Shown: one piece after another, positions 23,061-34,793 of the stretch
How the letters are laid out: the number at the start of each line of letters is the position of its first letter
Position numbering within the stretch: the stretch's first letter is position 1
DNA from: Cristatella mucedo
Lineage: Eukaryota > Bryozoa > Phylactolaemata > Cristatellidae
Assembly (NCBI GenBank): GCA_009760855.2
Contig: WPIO01000018.1
Span: 2,421,001 to 2,485,000, forward strand
DNA length: 64,000 nt
Direction of reading: 5' to 3'
Position numbers and translations under genes: made by a program
The notes under the pieces: generated by a model
What the model was told of the DNA's origin: nothing
The model's database searches: none
The model's input: only the letters and a program-made list of their open reading frames with translations

Positions 23061-25285
23061 AGAACGGCCTATGGTTTACCACAGAATTTAAACTAGCAAG
23101 GTCTACTAAGCGAAAGCTTGAAAAAGCATGCATAAGATCTGGACTGACTGTCCATCGACAGGCATATGAAGACTACTATAGGTCGCACCAATCGATCCTG
23201 GCAAAGGCCAAGTATAGCATCTATAGAAACATTGTTGAATCACAGATACTCAATCCAAAAATGTTGATGTCGTAGATCAACCATCTCCTCAACCGCTCCC
23301 AGATTAGCTCCTTACGTGATGATCCTTGTGATGATCTAGCCGATCGCTTCTCTCAATTCTTTGCGCAGAGGATAGACAAGATCAGGAAGTCCATTCCTGC
23401 GATGACAACATCCATACTATAATCATGATCCCTGATTTCTGGCTGCACCTTAATGTCTACATTTAAGCAGGTCACTAGTGATCTAGTCCTGAAGTTGGTA
23501 TCCCAATCGAAGAAGACAACAAGTTATGCGGACCCTATTCCCACAGTCTTGCTCATACGTTGCATTGATCTGCTGCTGCCATGCATTACAAGCATCATTA
23601 ATATATCATTAGCCTCAGGTCATGTCCCAGTACCTTTCAAAAACGTTTTACTCAGGTCACTTCTCAAGAAAGCGACACTAGACCAAGAGAACTTAAGCAA
23701 CTACCTCTCAGTCTCCCTTCTACCATTCCTATCAAAGCCGCTGTAACGAGTCGTGGCAGACCAGCTGAACTCTTACATTGAAACTTCAAATCTTGTTAGT
23801 AAGTTCCACTCTGGCTTTAGAGCTAATCACTTCACAGAGTCAGCATTGCTTAGGATATACAACGTCCTACTTAGGAATGCAGACGTGGGTAGAGTGTCTC
23901 TGCTTGTTTTGCTCGATCCTTCGGCAGCTTTTGATACTATCGATCACAAAGTTCTTCTAGAGCGCCTCTCATCTCGCCTGGGCATCACTGGCACTGCTCT
24001 GCAGTGGTTCAGGTCCTATCTCAGTGGGAGACTCCAGAGCATTGACGTGAATGGACAAAGATCATCTGAAGTACCTCTAAAATATGGAGTACCTCAGGGC
24101 TCCGTACTAGGTCCGGTTCTTTTCACGGTTTATACTCTCCCTCTTGCTGATGTGATTGCCAAGCACAATCTAGGCTTTCTCTTCTATGCGGATGACACTC
24201 AGTTGTACCTTTGCTTTGATCTCTCCCAGCCTTCGAGCACCTCAAATTCTCTCAACTCACTTGCTGCATATATTGATGACATCCGCACATGGATTGCAGC
24301 CAATTTTCTAAAACTAAACGATGATTAAGCTAACTTACTAGTTAGGGGCAAAGCCAGTGTGATTCAGAAATTGGAAAGGCTGACGCTCAAAATTAGCTCT
24401 GCCAGCATATCTCCTGTTCAATCAGCTCGAAATTTAGGTGTCATTTTCCAACGTGACCTCTCGTTAGACGACCATATCAGCTCCACTGTCAACCCTGCCT
24501 ATTTTTAGCTACATAACATTGCTAAAATTCGGGCTTGTTTAAATAAGGATACCACGTCCAAGTTGGTCATTGCATTCGTGACATCCCGTCTCGACTTCTG
24601 CAACTCACAGCTTACTGGCCTACCAGCATGTGCGATCAGGCGATTGCAGCTTGTACAAGACTCTGCAGCTAGGCTTGTCTGTCGTGAGCGTCGCAGTTGC
24701 CACATTACACCACTTCTAGCCGATCTGCACTGGCTACCAGTCAAGCAACGCATCAACTTCAAGGTTATGTCACTCATTTTCCGGTCACTTCATTGTTTGG
24801 CTCCAGCCTACCTCTCAGATCTACATCCCCATTAGGCTAAGCATGGTACCACTTGCTTTTCGGAATCCAACAGTCTACAAATACCTTGTACAAACCTCAA
24901 ATCCTTTGGAGACCGTGCACTTAGTTCGTATGCTCCCAAAGCCTGGAACTCCCTCTCGACATGCGTCAGAACATCCCCTGACCTGACCACATTTAAAAAG
25001 AACTTAAAAACACACCTGTTTAGGACAGCATTTTGTGGGTCCCTGTGATTCTTCCTTCACGTGCTTATGTGTGCTGACACCGTGCATGCTGCCACTAACC
25101 ACCTTTGCATGCTGACCCTGTGCATGTCACCCCTAACCATGTTATTCATCTTGGTTTTTTATCAAGCATGATATTACTCACCATTCAATTGCATTTCCCC
25201 TTTGCAGCAAATATAAAACGCCTAGAGAGAGATTGAGTTATCTGGGCGTGCTTTATCAAGTGCATTATCATTATTATTATTCACT
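23060..25285 (+). mobile_element. LINE family 1, longest RT-bearing copy
   Basis: It begins in the endonuclease-RT linker (FTTEFKLARSTKRKLEKACI) and runs through the RT. The frame 23753-24328 (191 codons) has LDPSAAFDTIDHKVLLERL, KYGVPQGSVLGPVLFTVY and FYADDTQLYLCF, so the catalytic YADD is present; a stop follows FLKLNDD. The C-terminal domain continues to 24990 and the 3' UTR to the hairpin and ATTATT tail near 25280. This is the best guide to the family's order: linker, RT, C-terminal domain, 3' UTR. The endonuclease is missing. Confidence 0.9.
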
Positions 25286-25612
25286 CACTGCCGACCTGCG
25301 GCACGACATCTCCTGACTTTTCTACATTAAAAAAGAAACTAAAAACGCATCTACTTATCACGAAATTTAGTGGGTTCCTGTGATTTGTGTTTTATGTACT
25401 TATACGTGCTAACCCAGACTTGCTGCCAGTAACCATACTTGCTAGCTGACCCTGTGCATGTCACCCCTAACCTCGTTACTCTTGTAGTGTAATCATCATG
25501 CTACCACTAAACATTCGATTGGGCTTCTTTTGCAGCAATTGTAAAGTGCGTAGAAAAAGATTGAGTTATCTGAGGGCGCTATACCAAGTTTATTATTATT
25601 ATTATTATCATT
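25283..25612 (+). mobile_element. LINE family 1, 3' UTR copy
   Basis: Follows the previous copy directly. It begins at the region coding for the C-terminus (GACCTGCGGCACGACATCTC) and ends with the hairpin (GAGTTATCTGAGGGCGCT) and (ATT)n to 25612. Confidence 0.8.
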
Positions 25613-27255
25613 AACAAAAACAGACCAATGAGAAAGTTTAGCTCAGCCATCAGTCGTAGTCCTCGTTAGCGTTTCCCCCCTAAGTAGACCTACGGGTCCT
25701 TCTTCGGTATCCTAATTCCGGATGCAGCAGATGGCCAGGCCCATTCCCGGTCGCTTTTCAGCAGCACACATGGAGGGCACTCAAGCGTGAACAAGCTGTC
25801 AGAGCTAAATTAATTGACTCAATCTATGGCAAGCAGCCATGTTGCCTTCTCATCACCCGCTTGGGCTACCATAATTTTATGTGTCAACTCGCAGACTGTG
25901 CTTATGAAGCTGGCAACTGCTCTCAACAGTATTTATGCTTGCCCGTGCGGCTAGATCTTAAACCAGTGCTAAGGTTCTGCTAAGCAGTCCACATACTCTC
26001 ACGTTCTAATGTTAGCACAATACTGCTTTATACAGTAGTGTTTCAGCCGAATGAAAATTGAAAATTCGAAATTGTCTCACTCATTGTGATTTATTTATAT
26101 AACGTGAAGTTAGCACGAAACATATGTTAACGCATGAGATCCAAACATTATTGCCAGGTCAAGTTCACATTTTGGCTGCACAGGTGATTTTTCAATATTT
26201 CCGTCGACTTTATAATTCGTGTAATCCGGAAGCATAGTCGTCGCCCACCTTCGCATCGACCCACATCGGGCAACGGCTACTATGCTAAGGCTTCTGAATT
26301 CATATACCTTAAAATTGAAGGATTATGCTTGTCGCAGCGCTGTAACTTAACTGCCCTCCGCGTTTTGAAGGTTTTACATTTTTACTTATTGAAATAAAGA
26401 GACGTCGGATACTTAAAAAAAGAAATTCTTTGAAGCACAGCTTGATGGTGCGAAAGCTGTCGACGGCCAAGGTACAGACGAAACACCTGCTGCAGCGACA
26501 TCGGAGAGAGGGCAGCTTTTATAAATCTTTGGTATTAATTTATATTTAGAGGGCCTCACGAGTTGGCAAAGCTGCAGACCAATTTGTAGTGGCTTTGCTA
26601 GATATTTCGTTATTCCGGTAGCGAAAATATTTAAGAAAAAGGGTAGTGATGAAACAGCTGGCTGCTAAATAATTAAAGCCTAGATTTTTTTTACTCACTG
26701 TTAGTGAACTTTGCGTGTAGGATTCGTTTAATTGACGATGTATTTACGTAGAATAAACTTATAAGCCATATAATACCAAATCAGTTGTGTTTTCGCAGTT
26801 GAGCTTATTTCTCCTCTATGATTTGTGCAGTATCAAAGCTTGTAAAATGGCATTGCTATTTGTTGAAGCTCATATTCCTGCATCACTGTCAATAAATGTT
26901 GTGCCTATGAACCTGCTTTCTTATAGTATGGTATCTATTTGTGACTGTCTCTTTCTGCAACTATTGGAATGTGTGCGCGCTTTGGTACTGTTACAACAAG
27001 TGGCTAGCTGTGATTTCCTGGGGGGGGGGGGGTTTATCGGTATTCCCCGCATGCTGGCTGGGAAAAAGTGCCATGACTGCTGTATGCTTTCGGATCGATT
27101 CTCTCCCGACTTTGAAGCCGCTACACCTCAATTGTCTTATGATAGTGTCGCAAGACCTTTTAGAGCTTAAAACTGCGTTCACAATATTTACTTTTCTACT
27201 AAATTGGTTACGAAGATTTAGACAAATAGATATCTCACAAGCACCAGAATGCAAG
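25613..27255. other. No gene recognised
   Basis: A 99-codon stretch without stops at 25682-25984 lacks an early Met and any known motif; its second half resembles 22240-22420. A run of 13 G lies at 27020-27032. The frames at 26787-27339 overlap this and look like chance. Confidence 0.35.
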
Positions 27256-27392
27256 ATATATATATATATATATATATGGTCCACGCCCCGACCGAGGTCT
27301 GGCCGAGATTGGATGGCTCGAGCCCCGCGGCAAATGTGAAGCGCCTGAATGGAGATTAAGTTCTCTTAGGGCGCTATGCAGATGAATTGTGT
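27256..27392 (+). mobile_element. SINE-1 copy, 5'-truncated, preceded by (AT)n
   Basis: After an (AT)n run (27256-27277) comes CCCCGACCGAGGTCTGGCCG, a B-box-like GCTCGAGCCCCG and the tail hairpin GAAGCGCCTGAATGGAGATT / AAGTTCTCTTAGGGCGCTAT. The A-box side is gone. Confidence 0.75.
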
Positions 27393-28027
27393 CTATGTAT
27401 CTATATGGTGCATTTGGGAAATACGCGTGGTCAGATCGCCGGTAAAGAACGGTCAAACCTGAGTCGGCAGTAGCGAAGGTGGAGGCAGACAGTTGCTCTG
27501 TAAACCCGTGTATAGTCATTAAGTATCTTAGTGCAGGTGTGAACTGATTCTATTTACATATATCGGCAGGCTGAGCAGGATTACTAAGAGCAAGAGGTGG
27601 TAATGTGTTTGAGCCTGAAATTACTGTCTTCAATCGACGATAAATGCTTCACCAGCCCGATCGCATCAGAAGATGCATGGGTACCATAAGAAAGCTGAAG
27701 TACAAGCTTGAATATTGATATCGGCCATGGTGATGCTTCCGGTCACCTAGGTAAGAGGCACGGGCAGGTTAGAATCTACCAAAAATCATCATAGTGATCG
27801 CGATTGTATATGTCCAAAGGAATACGCTCAAAGTGATACTTACTAGTCTGGAGGGAACCGGCAGGGGCAGGGTACGCTGAGAGACTTTCGAGCACCAGCG
27901 ATGCTGGCATGCTCGGGACCTCGACAGTTTATTCCCAACACACGGAGCCCTAGAGCGCACGGCTTCCCTCAGCCCCTGCTCTCACGAGACTCCCCTGGTC
28001 GACTCCGATGACTCATCGACCACAACG
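27393..28027. other. No gene recognised
   Basis: Non-repetitive DNA without a credible exon. The 63-codon minus frame at 27769-27960 shows no family motif. Confidence 0.35.
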
Positions 28028-28235
28028 GTGCACCGGCCGACCCTGATGGTGAATCCACCATACGGCCACCAGCTGGTCCATGCCACATCAAAGGCGGACC
28101 TTAGCAGTGCACTGGCCGACCCTGATGGTGAATCCACCATCTGGCCACCAGCTGGTTACCGGCCTGTGTCCATACCACATCACAGGCGGACCACAGCTGT
28201 GCACCGGCCCCTCTCGGTGGTGCTTCTAACAGCTC
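28028..28235. repeat. Tandem repeat of 79-92 bp units with internal palindromes
   Basis: Units start GTGCACCGGCC at 28028, GTGCACTGGCC at 28107 and GTGCACCGGCC at 28199. Units one and two share GACCCTGATGGTGAATCCAC and GGCCACCAGCTGGT. Two dyads recur: ATGGTG-AATC-CACCAT and ACCAGCTGGT. The third unit is diverged after its first bases. An open frame crosses it, but the repeat explains it. Confidence 0.75.
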
Positions 28236-28354
28236 ACCAGTGGCTTATCAGACATACAATACATACATACGAACTACACGCTCCCTTGACCTAAAGGTCA
28301 CAAGTCAGGAGCCGGCATACAATATATACATACATACGTACATACGAACTACGG

Positions 28355-28945
28355 AGTATGAATATGGCTGCAAGGCTGGTCTTCAAGTCCCAGCGTTTTG
28401 AGCACGTGTCTCCTTCGCTGAAAGAGCTAGAATGGTTGCCGGTTGAGCAAAGGATACGGAGCAAAGTTCTTACGCTGACCCACAAGGCCCGCCACGGCTT
28501 GGCTCCTTCATACCTAGCTGAACTGCTGCATCAGTTTCAGCCTATTCGCGCCCTCAGGTCCTGTGTGGACAATAAATTAGCTGTCCCATTCCTCCGCTTA
28601 AAGACAGTTGGCGACAGAAGCTTTAGCTCTGCAGGTCCTAGACTGTGGAACTCGCTTCCACAATTCTTACGCAATGACATCTACTCTCCAACTCCCGACT
28701 ATGCCACATTTTTTTCAGCAGTCTAGAACTGCTACTTCTATGCTACTCACTACCTCAACTGCTCTCCCAACTCTGCTATGCTTCCCACTTTCTCTTTGTT
28801 GCGTGAGACGAAGTCTGTTGGCTACCGAATGCGTACCGAAAGCCGCTTAGGCTGTGAGTGCGCTATAAAAAACTCTCCTGCGTAACACCCACGTGGTCTT
28901 TATGACTTTGTGGAGTTACTGACGGAGATACATTACATTACGTTA
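28355..28945 (+). mobile_element. LINE family 2, 3' end
   Basis: The open frame 28358-28726 reads MAARLVFKSQRFEHVSPSLK, WLPVEQRIRSKVL, RHGLAPSYLAELLHQF and AGPRLWNSLPQFLR. This is the same C-terminal domain type as family 1 but a distinct lineage. Its 3' UTR holds GCGTGAGACGAAGTCTGTTG and CTGCGTAACACCCACGTGG and ends in ACGGAGATACATTACATTAC. A (CATA)n run precedes it at 28255-28345. Confidence 0.85.
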
Positions 28946-29710
28946 TGTAATGTAATGTCTCTCCGTTTGAAACTGCACAAAGCCAGCAAAACTATGTGGG
29001 TGCTATGCAGGAGAGTTTTTTCCAGCACACTCACAGCCTAAGCGGCTTTCGCTACGCATTCGGTAGCCAACAGACTTCATCTCACGCAACAAAGAGCAAG
29101 TGGGAAGCATGGCAGAGTCAGGAGAGCAGTTAAACTAAATTAAACATACTAGCTGATTTAACAGCCTCTTTTGTATAGCGACAGAAGAGCCTTTAAGGCT
29201 ATCACCACCGCTTGCAGTGACGATAAAGGATCGCCCACCGCAGGATTAGAACCCACGACATCGGGACCGAGGTCGTAAAAAGCAACCGCCTTACCTAGTG
29301 TGCCATCTTGGCTAAGGTAGTGAGTGGCATGGAAGTAGCAGCTCAGGACCACAGGAACGGATGACCCATATTGGCAGCAGGAGATTAGTTGTCGTTGCAT
29401 AAGAATTGTGGAAGCGAGTTGCACAGCCTAGGACCTGCAGAGTTAAGGCTTCCGTCAACGGTCTTTAAGCTGAGAATGGAACAGCTAATTTATTGTACGA
29501 ACAGGACCTGAGGGCACGAGGAGGTTGAAACTGGTGCAGCAGTTCAGCTAGGTGTGGAGGAGCCAAGCCGTGGCGGGCCTTGTGGGTCAGCGTAAGGCCT
29601 TTGCTCTGTATCCGTTGATAAAGCGGCAGCCATCCTAGCTCTCTTAGAAAACGAGATACGTGGTCAAACCATTGGGACTTTAAAACTAGCCTTGCAACCA
29701 CAGTTGCTTA
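28946..29710 (-). mobile_element. LINE family 2, inverted copy split by SINE-2
   Basis: It lies tail-to-tail with the preceding copy. The junction is ACGTTATGTAATGTAATGTC, so the two ATTACATTAC ends form an inverted repeat. The minus frame 29465-29701 reads RIQSKGLTLTHKARHGLAPP. A SINE-2 element interrupts it at 29151-29317. Confidence 0.85.
29151..29317 (-). mobile_element. SINE-2 copy nested in LINE family 2
   Basis: Minus orientation: AGCTGATTTAACAGCCTC at the 3' side, GTATAGCGACAGAAGAGCC, and the tRNA-like part with GACCTCGGTCCCGATGTCGT in reverse. It interrupts the inverted LINE family 2 copy, so it is the younger insertion. Confidence 0.8.
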
Positions 29711-30257
29711 CTTTTGTAGCCCAGCCATCAGGGAACTACAATAATCAAGCCGAGACAGAACTAAGGAGCTATTTAAGTTTTTTGCAATTGGTTGTTTCTT
29801 TCATCACCCTTCGATTGTTTTGGAAAGCTCTACGACAACTGATTGTGCCAAGGCCGGATTTCGAGAAGCTAAGCTTGGCTTGAAAGGAGGAACCTTTGAA
29901 AACGCTTCGCGATACATGCTAGGGGATATAGTAGCAGAGGTCACAGAGAATGCTGAGACCTCGTGAGCTCAATAGCACGGTGACCAGGACGAAAGTTAGT
30001 GGTCCCAGACTGAGGTTGCAGTGAGACGTCAGACCACTGGTACGATATTTGGACTTTGGAATGTCTACAGAATCGACAATGGTGCTCTGCATATACGAGA
30101 CAGTATCAATGTTCCAAGGACGAACGAGGACGTCGGTCATGTCATATAGTCGCCCCTGACATGATTTAAATCCTTGGTAAATTAGGCATTGAATATGTGC
30201 CTGATTTTAAGGGGAGGAACGAACGGGAGGCGGAAAGATAGCATAAATCAGTGGCTT
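29711..30257. other. No gene recognised
   Basis: Sequence beyond the LINE family 2 copy. It may include more of that element's minus-strand body, but no RT motif is readable and I do not assign it. Confidence 0.3.
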
Positions 30258-30965
30258 TTAATAATAGCTACACGCTTGATAAAGCGCCCTCACAGAAAAC
30301 AACCTCTTTCTAATCGCTTTATATTTGCTTCAAAGGAAGCACGATCGTATGATTAGTGGTAGCATGTTCGATTAGCAACAAGAAAAACATGGCTAGGGGT
30401 GACATGCACAGGGTCAGCATGCAAATGTGGTTAACGGCAGCATGCACAGTGTCAGCACTCACATAAAGGACAAATCGCAGGGACCCACCACATGCTGTCA
30501 TAAATAGGTGGGTTTTTAATTTCCTTTTAAATGCGGTCAACTCAGGGGATTTCGTGACGGAAGTCGGGAGTGAGTTCCAAGCTTTGGGAGCATACGAATA
30601 AAGGCACGGCCTCCAAAGGTTTGTACGAGGTTTGTACGAGGTTTGTACGAGGTATAGGTTAATAGTTGGATTCGGAAAAGCAGTTGCTTCTATGCTTAGC
30701 CTGGTGGGGCAGTAGATATGATAGGTAGGCTGGAGATAAACAATAAAGAGACCTTAAAGTGAGTGACAAAACCTTGAATTCAATACGTTGCTTGACTGTG
30801 AGCCAGTGCATGTCGGTGAGAAGTGGTGAGATGTGATAACTGCGACGCTCACGACAGACAAGCCTAGCTGCAGAGTTGTACATCAGCTGTAAGCGCCTGA
30901 TTGGACAGGCCCTTAGACCAGCAAGAAGTGAGTTACAGAAATCAAGACGAGATGTCACACTAAGG
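30258..30965 (-). mobile_element. LINE family 1, 3' end
   Basis: The tail hairpin is near 30275-30325 (TTGATAAAGCGCCCTCACAG in plus). The minus frame 30659-31027 carries VTSRLDFCNSLLAGL, RLVCRERRSYHISPLLTDMH and HQAKHRSNCFSES. A 10-bp unit, GAGGTTTGTAC, is triplicated near 30620-30655. Confidence 0.85.
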
Positions 30966-31756
30966 ACTCTGTAGGACTGGTGGAACTTGAACAGAAAAAG
31001 CATTTGGATCCTGCCTTTGGCGCCCAACAGTTACTCCACAATTTTGTTTTCGCGTGGGTTAGAAGCAGAAGTGAGGCCGATGCAAGAATTAGTCTTTAAA
31101 TTACCGGTTCTTTGTTTAGCGATTCCGCGATCTTTTGGCACACGGGATAATCAAAAGAGCTTGTGGTGGAAACTACAGTGGTCTCAGTTGTGCTTTGTAG
31201 GGTAATGGGTTTCTGGTAGTTAGTGCCGACCGGGTCCTTGTTTAAAAAACTCTCTTCACTTCTTTAGTTGCTGAGATGTCGTGAATGCTAGGTAGAAGAT
31301 AGAAGTCCGGTAAAGTAGTCCTTTAAGGGACCATCCCTTATTATTGTGTAAAGGAAAGCATCGAGCTCTTGTAAGGGTTTATATGTGGCATTGGTCCCCC
31401 TCTATGCATTTAAATCTGGCTCGAATAAATGCTGCACACCCACGTTTCACTAAACGGTAATTCATTAGCAACAACGGCGGTAAGATTGAGGCCCCAAAAA
31501 TTATTTTGATTTTTGCTACTGTACTATTTTAACATGGTGTCTGTATAAGATTCTACAGCTTCAGCATTCCGTCCTGCTAGGGTTATAAAGACTAATGCCT
31601 CCTTGATAAAGCTATCGCAAACAGTAATGGCTACAATGGAAGTGTAATAGTGGCTAGTGATTTACAAATCAAACTAATCCACACAGTGTGCCCTTGTCTC
31701 ACCAACTGACTGTAACACTGCCACTTACATAAGGGGGGAAACTTGGATGGCATCAA
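30966..31756. other. No gene recognised
   Basis: No exon or repeat that I can name. It lies 5' of the first recognisable piece of SULT-B; I found no exon 1 for that gene here. Confidence 0.35.
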
Positions 31757-31854
31757 TACACCGGGCAGCCTATATTGCTTATAAGGTTTTGCACGCCGGC
31801 GACTTGCACAAAGTGAAGTCGGCCGCTCCAATAAAAGCGGGCCTGGAACTCAAG
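31757..31854 (+). pseudogene. SULT-B exon 2-like segment
   Basis: Reads IHRAAYIAYKVLHAGDLHKV with a good donor CTCAAG|GTAAGT in phase 0. It aligns with SULT-E exon 2 (AHWAADIANKIARDSDVKKV). The Trp of the PAPS loop is Arg, and no acceptor AG stands at the expected place. Confidence 0.6.
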
Positions 31855-33400
31855 GTAAGTTTAAAAAAAGAGTGAACCAAGCAAATGCACCTGTCGCTGT
31901 TTGGTGACTACCGTAGGCCTCTCTTGTATCTACTTGCATTCCTATTTCTGATCGAAGATTCAGGTAGCCCTGTGGTTTATACAGCCTGGACCGCCAGCAG
32001 TAAATGAATATCAGGATGTGATTTGAGATAAAGTGGGCTGCAGAGCTAGTGGAGGTTCATTGTGATTGATTCGGCCTTGTCGAGCGAGTTTTAGATATGC
32101 TTATTCCAATCGGAATTCTTGCACTGTGAGCTTAGCGAGAGTAACGTTGTGCGTGACTATGTAGACTGAAGCTTATGGCAAGAGTATTGACGTACATACC
32201 TTCTAGTTCTGTTGTAATTCTCAGAGCAGACCTTTAATCTCACTTCTCTTCTCGGTTTCTCCTGCTGCCCTATGGATATCTCAATTCATCGTTAATTCTT
32301 GATTTTTTTCTTCTTTTATGTCATGCTTCGTCTTCTCTCCTGATTCTGCTACTCTTCAAATCACTTTGAATGGATGTTAATTTGCAAGCTTCAAAGGCCT
32401 CTCCCACAAATCCTTGCTTAGGGTCTAGTGGTCGTCGACACTTTGAACAAACACTCCACGAACATTTCGAACACATTTGCTCAAACCTGACCGCCTGACA
32501 TCTAATTGTCTGTTTTCTTCGATTGACGAATGATTTGTGTTGGCGTCAGTTAGGATCAGCATGGTGTAAGCTCCTTTCCTGTCAACCAGGGTGCCATTGT
32601 GGAAGAGCTTGCTATCCACCTTGCAGGTCGATGCTTGCTGGGCTGTAGAGCGACCTACTGCAAATACTTTGCTGAGGTGGGAAACTCCTTAGTGTTTGAA
32701 CTTACCTATCGGATTTCTCTTTTACATACTTACATAGTCATCTCTCTGTTTTGCAATTTTTTTGACATGACAAATCGTTTCGTTTTTGTTAGTTTTTGAA
32801 AGCTGTGAGAACCGGCTAGGCCGTAGATGACTCTTTCCTATTTGTTTGTGCTTCGGCCTCAGATGATCATAATCATGGTGGCAGCCGGCTACTGCCTCCC
32901 CCCCCCCCGTTGTCTTACTGATCTCCATTGCTTAGCGCTTGCAGCTCCGGTCAGCTCTATGCCTTTATACAACTTGATCGTTCTTGATTGAACAACAGCA
33001 GCAGCAGTTGGGGAACTTGGGCCCATGGGCATTTGACCAACGATTCTTTGAATTCGTTTTCCAAGAGCCCAGCTGATGAGCTGTGTGTGGCTAGCAGTGC
33101 CCAGCAGCTCTTTTGCATGCCTGGTACCTCCCTGTGCAGCTTCCACTGGTCATTACTTGCGTCTGGTAGATTTTCAATCTGCCCATCCTTTGGTGTCCAC
33201 ACTTGAGAACATGTGGTCTCCGACAAGGATATGGAAAAGTAAGATAGGAATAACAGCTACTTGCCCCTGCCTGTAATGCCGACGTAGGGAGTAGCCGTTG
33301 AAGCAACGAGGGCTCGGCAGAGCAGCCACACGGCTGAGGAAGCACTATCGAGCATTGCAGCACGGTTTATTTATTGATGAATTTGTGTAGATATACAGAC
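31855..33400 (+). other. SULT-B intron region; possible exon 3 relic
   Basis: No clear gene. The minus-strand open frames at 32425-32619 and 32889-33363 are unrecognised. At 33172-33237 a faint match to SULT exon 3 exists (CAATCTGCCCATCCTTTGGT versus CAATCGCCGCGTGTCCTGCT of SULT-E), ending GGAAAAGTAAG; I rate it doubtful. A run of 11 C lies at 32898-32908. Confidence 0.3.
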
Positions 33401-33456
33401 TGTGCATCATCTACATATGTGCATCATGACCCACGAAACAGTGCTGTCAAGTGTAC
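33401..33456 (+). pseudogene. SULT-B exon 4, left part
   Basis: ATCATCTACATATGTGCATC then TGACCCACG and GTCAAGTGTAC align with SULT-C exon 4 (ATCATCTACGTGTATCG, TGACCCACG, GTCAGCATGTAC), with a 3-nt insertion. The match ends exactly where the LTR begins. Confidence 0.75.
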
Positions 33457-34440
33457 TGTAACGCCGAAGGCTCGGCGGGGTAGGCTTGACCTGCCGCTTA
33501 CCGAGCGGCGTAATCTTGCGCCTACTGCCGTTCGGTGCGCGCCTACGCGCATTAAGCTGGCCGCCACGAAACGAGCGTTTCTGCCGCTGACCTGCTTACC
33601 GTTACTAAAGGGGGTCGTGAGTCCGCGGCGTGAATTGGAAAGCGAGACACACAAGTTGGGGATTTTAATGAACTTTATTCGCAAGCGCACAAAGTCGCTG
33701 CGCGTCTAGTTCAGCTTTATCTCCACACTCCTCGCACGTTCTCAACTGCACCAACACTCTTGAGGAGGGAATACTCCTCCACACTGAGCGCAACCCGGAC
33801 CCTAAACCCTAACCGGAGAACTAGGAATCCGTTCCCACCTGTGCCGAGGGAATACCCCAAACACGCCAACTTAAACACTCTTGCAGAGGGAATACTTCTC
33901 CACACTGAAGCGAGAACCGGAGCCTAAACCCTACCCGGAGAACTAGAACTCGGTTTCCACCAGTGCGGCAGGAATACTCCACACACGCCAACTCAAGCAC
34001 TCCTGCGGAGGAAATACTTCTCCACACTGAAGCGCGAACCGGAGCCTAAACCCTAACTGGAGAACTAGGGCTCCACACACGCCAACTACGCCTAGCTCGC
34101 ACCGGTAAATCCTTATGCCGAGACCACGTGCTAGCGCGCACACACACGACACAAAAGAAACACAAAACACGATAGAACACACAAAATGCCAGCTCGGGCG
34201 CGATACGACCGTATTCGGGGGAGTTCCACCGAATCCCCTAGTGCTGTCTCGTCCGGTTCCGTCAATCGCCGGCGAACAGCCCGCCCTCCTCCCTCGCTTT
34301 CAGAGAAACGAGTGCGACGGCGTCGAAGCCTGACCAAAGACAAAAGACCATAAGACAAAAGATACAGACCGAGCGTTGCTCGACTCTTAAATACTTGGCT
34401 GAGACAATGGGGCAAGAGCTTAGTGGTATTGGGCCCGACA
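33457..34440 (-). mobile_element. LTR of a retrotransposon (984 bp)
   Basis: On the plus strand it begins TGTAACGCCG and ends GGGCCCGACA, with TG...CA ends. Minus orientation is suggested by a TATTTAAG box soon after its start and an AATAAAG signal near its far end (about 33676). The middle is made of 121-122-bp tandem units. The 353 bp to its right may be the adjoining internal region. No second LTR is visible and no integrase or RT is readable. Family not determined. Confidence 0.65.
33722..34090. repeat. Tandem 121-122-bp units inside the LTR, with telomere-like cores
   Basis: Unit starts CCACACTGA at 33779, 33900 and 34022, with a partial unit before. Each holds a core such as CCCTAAACCCTAACCGGAG or CCTAAACCCTACCCGGAG, then AACTAG, and ends GGGAATACTTCTCC. 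Open frames on the minus strand here come from the repeat. Confidence 0.85.
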
Positions 34441-34793
34441 CCATGGCCCATTACGGTAAGGAACTAATACCAGCACTAGGCCACTGGAATGTCCCCTCTG
34501 TCCAGCTTGAATGGCGAATGGGTTCCAGACGATTCTTTCTTGGACCGAGTGAAGGCGGAGGTTGACAGGCCAGCCAACATCAATCAGCAGCTTCCGCGGG
34601 TATCGGACCAATTCTAAAGGCCGAATCGCCACCGCCGGTCTCAGAGCTTTCTGGCTTGCTCTTAAGCGCTTCCTCTCTAACAGCACTGACGCTCCTCTCT
34701 GGCCCACTGCTCCAGGATAAAGGAGCTCTAGCCCGCCACCGAACAGCTCTTGTTTGCGCTAGAACTCAGCCAAGGGCAACAAGGCCGCTACAG
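34441..34793 (-). mobile_element. Adjoining internal segment of the LTR element (tentative)
   Basis: Not related to SULT-C at this position, so it belongs to the insertion. The minus strand has an open frame (34420-34707) without a recognisable domain. If the LTR is read on the minus strand, this is what precedes it. Confidence 0.45.

Noticed and set aside
33424-34182. Several minus-strand frames with repeated WRSI/CGEVFP-like sequence
   Set aside because: They follow the 122-bp tandem units of the LTR; no domain is recognisable.
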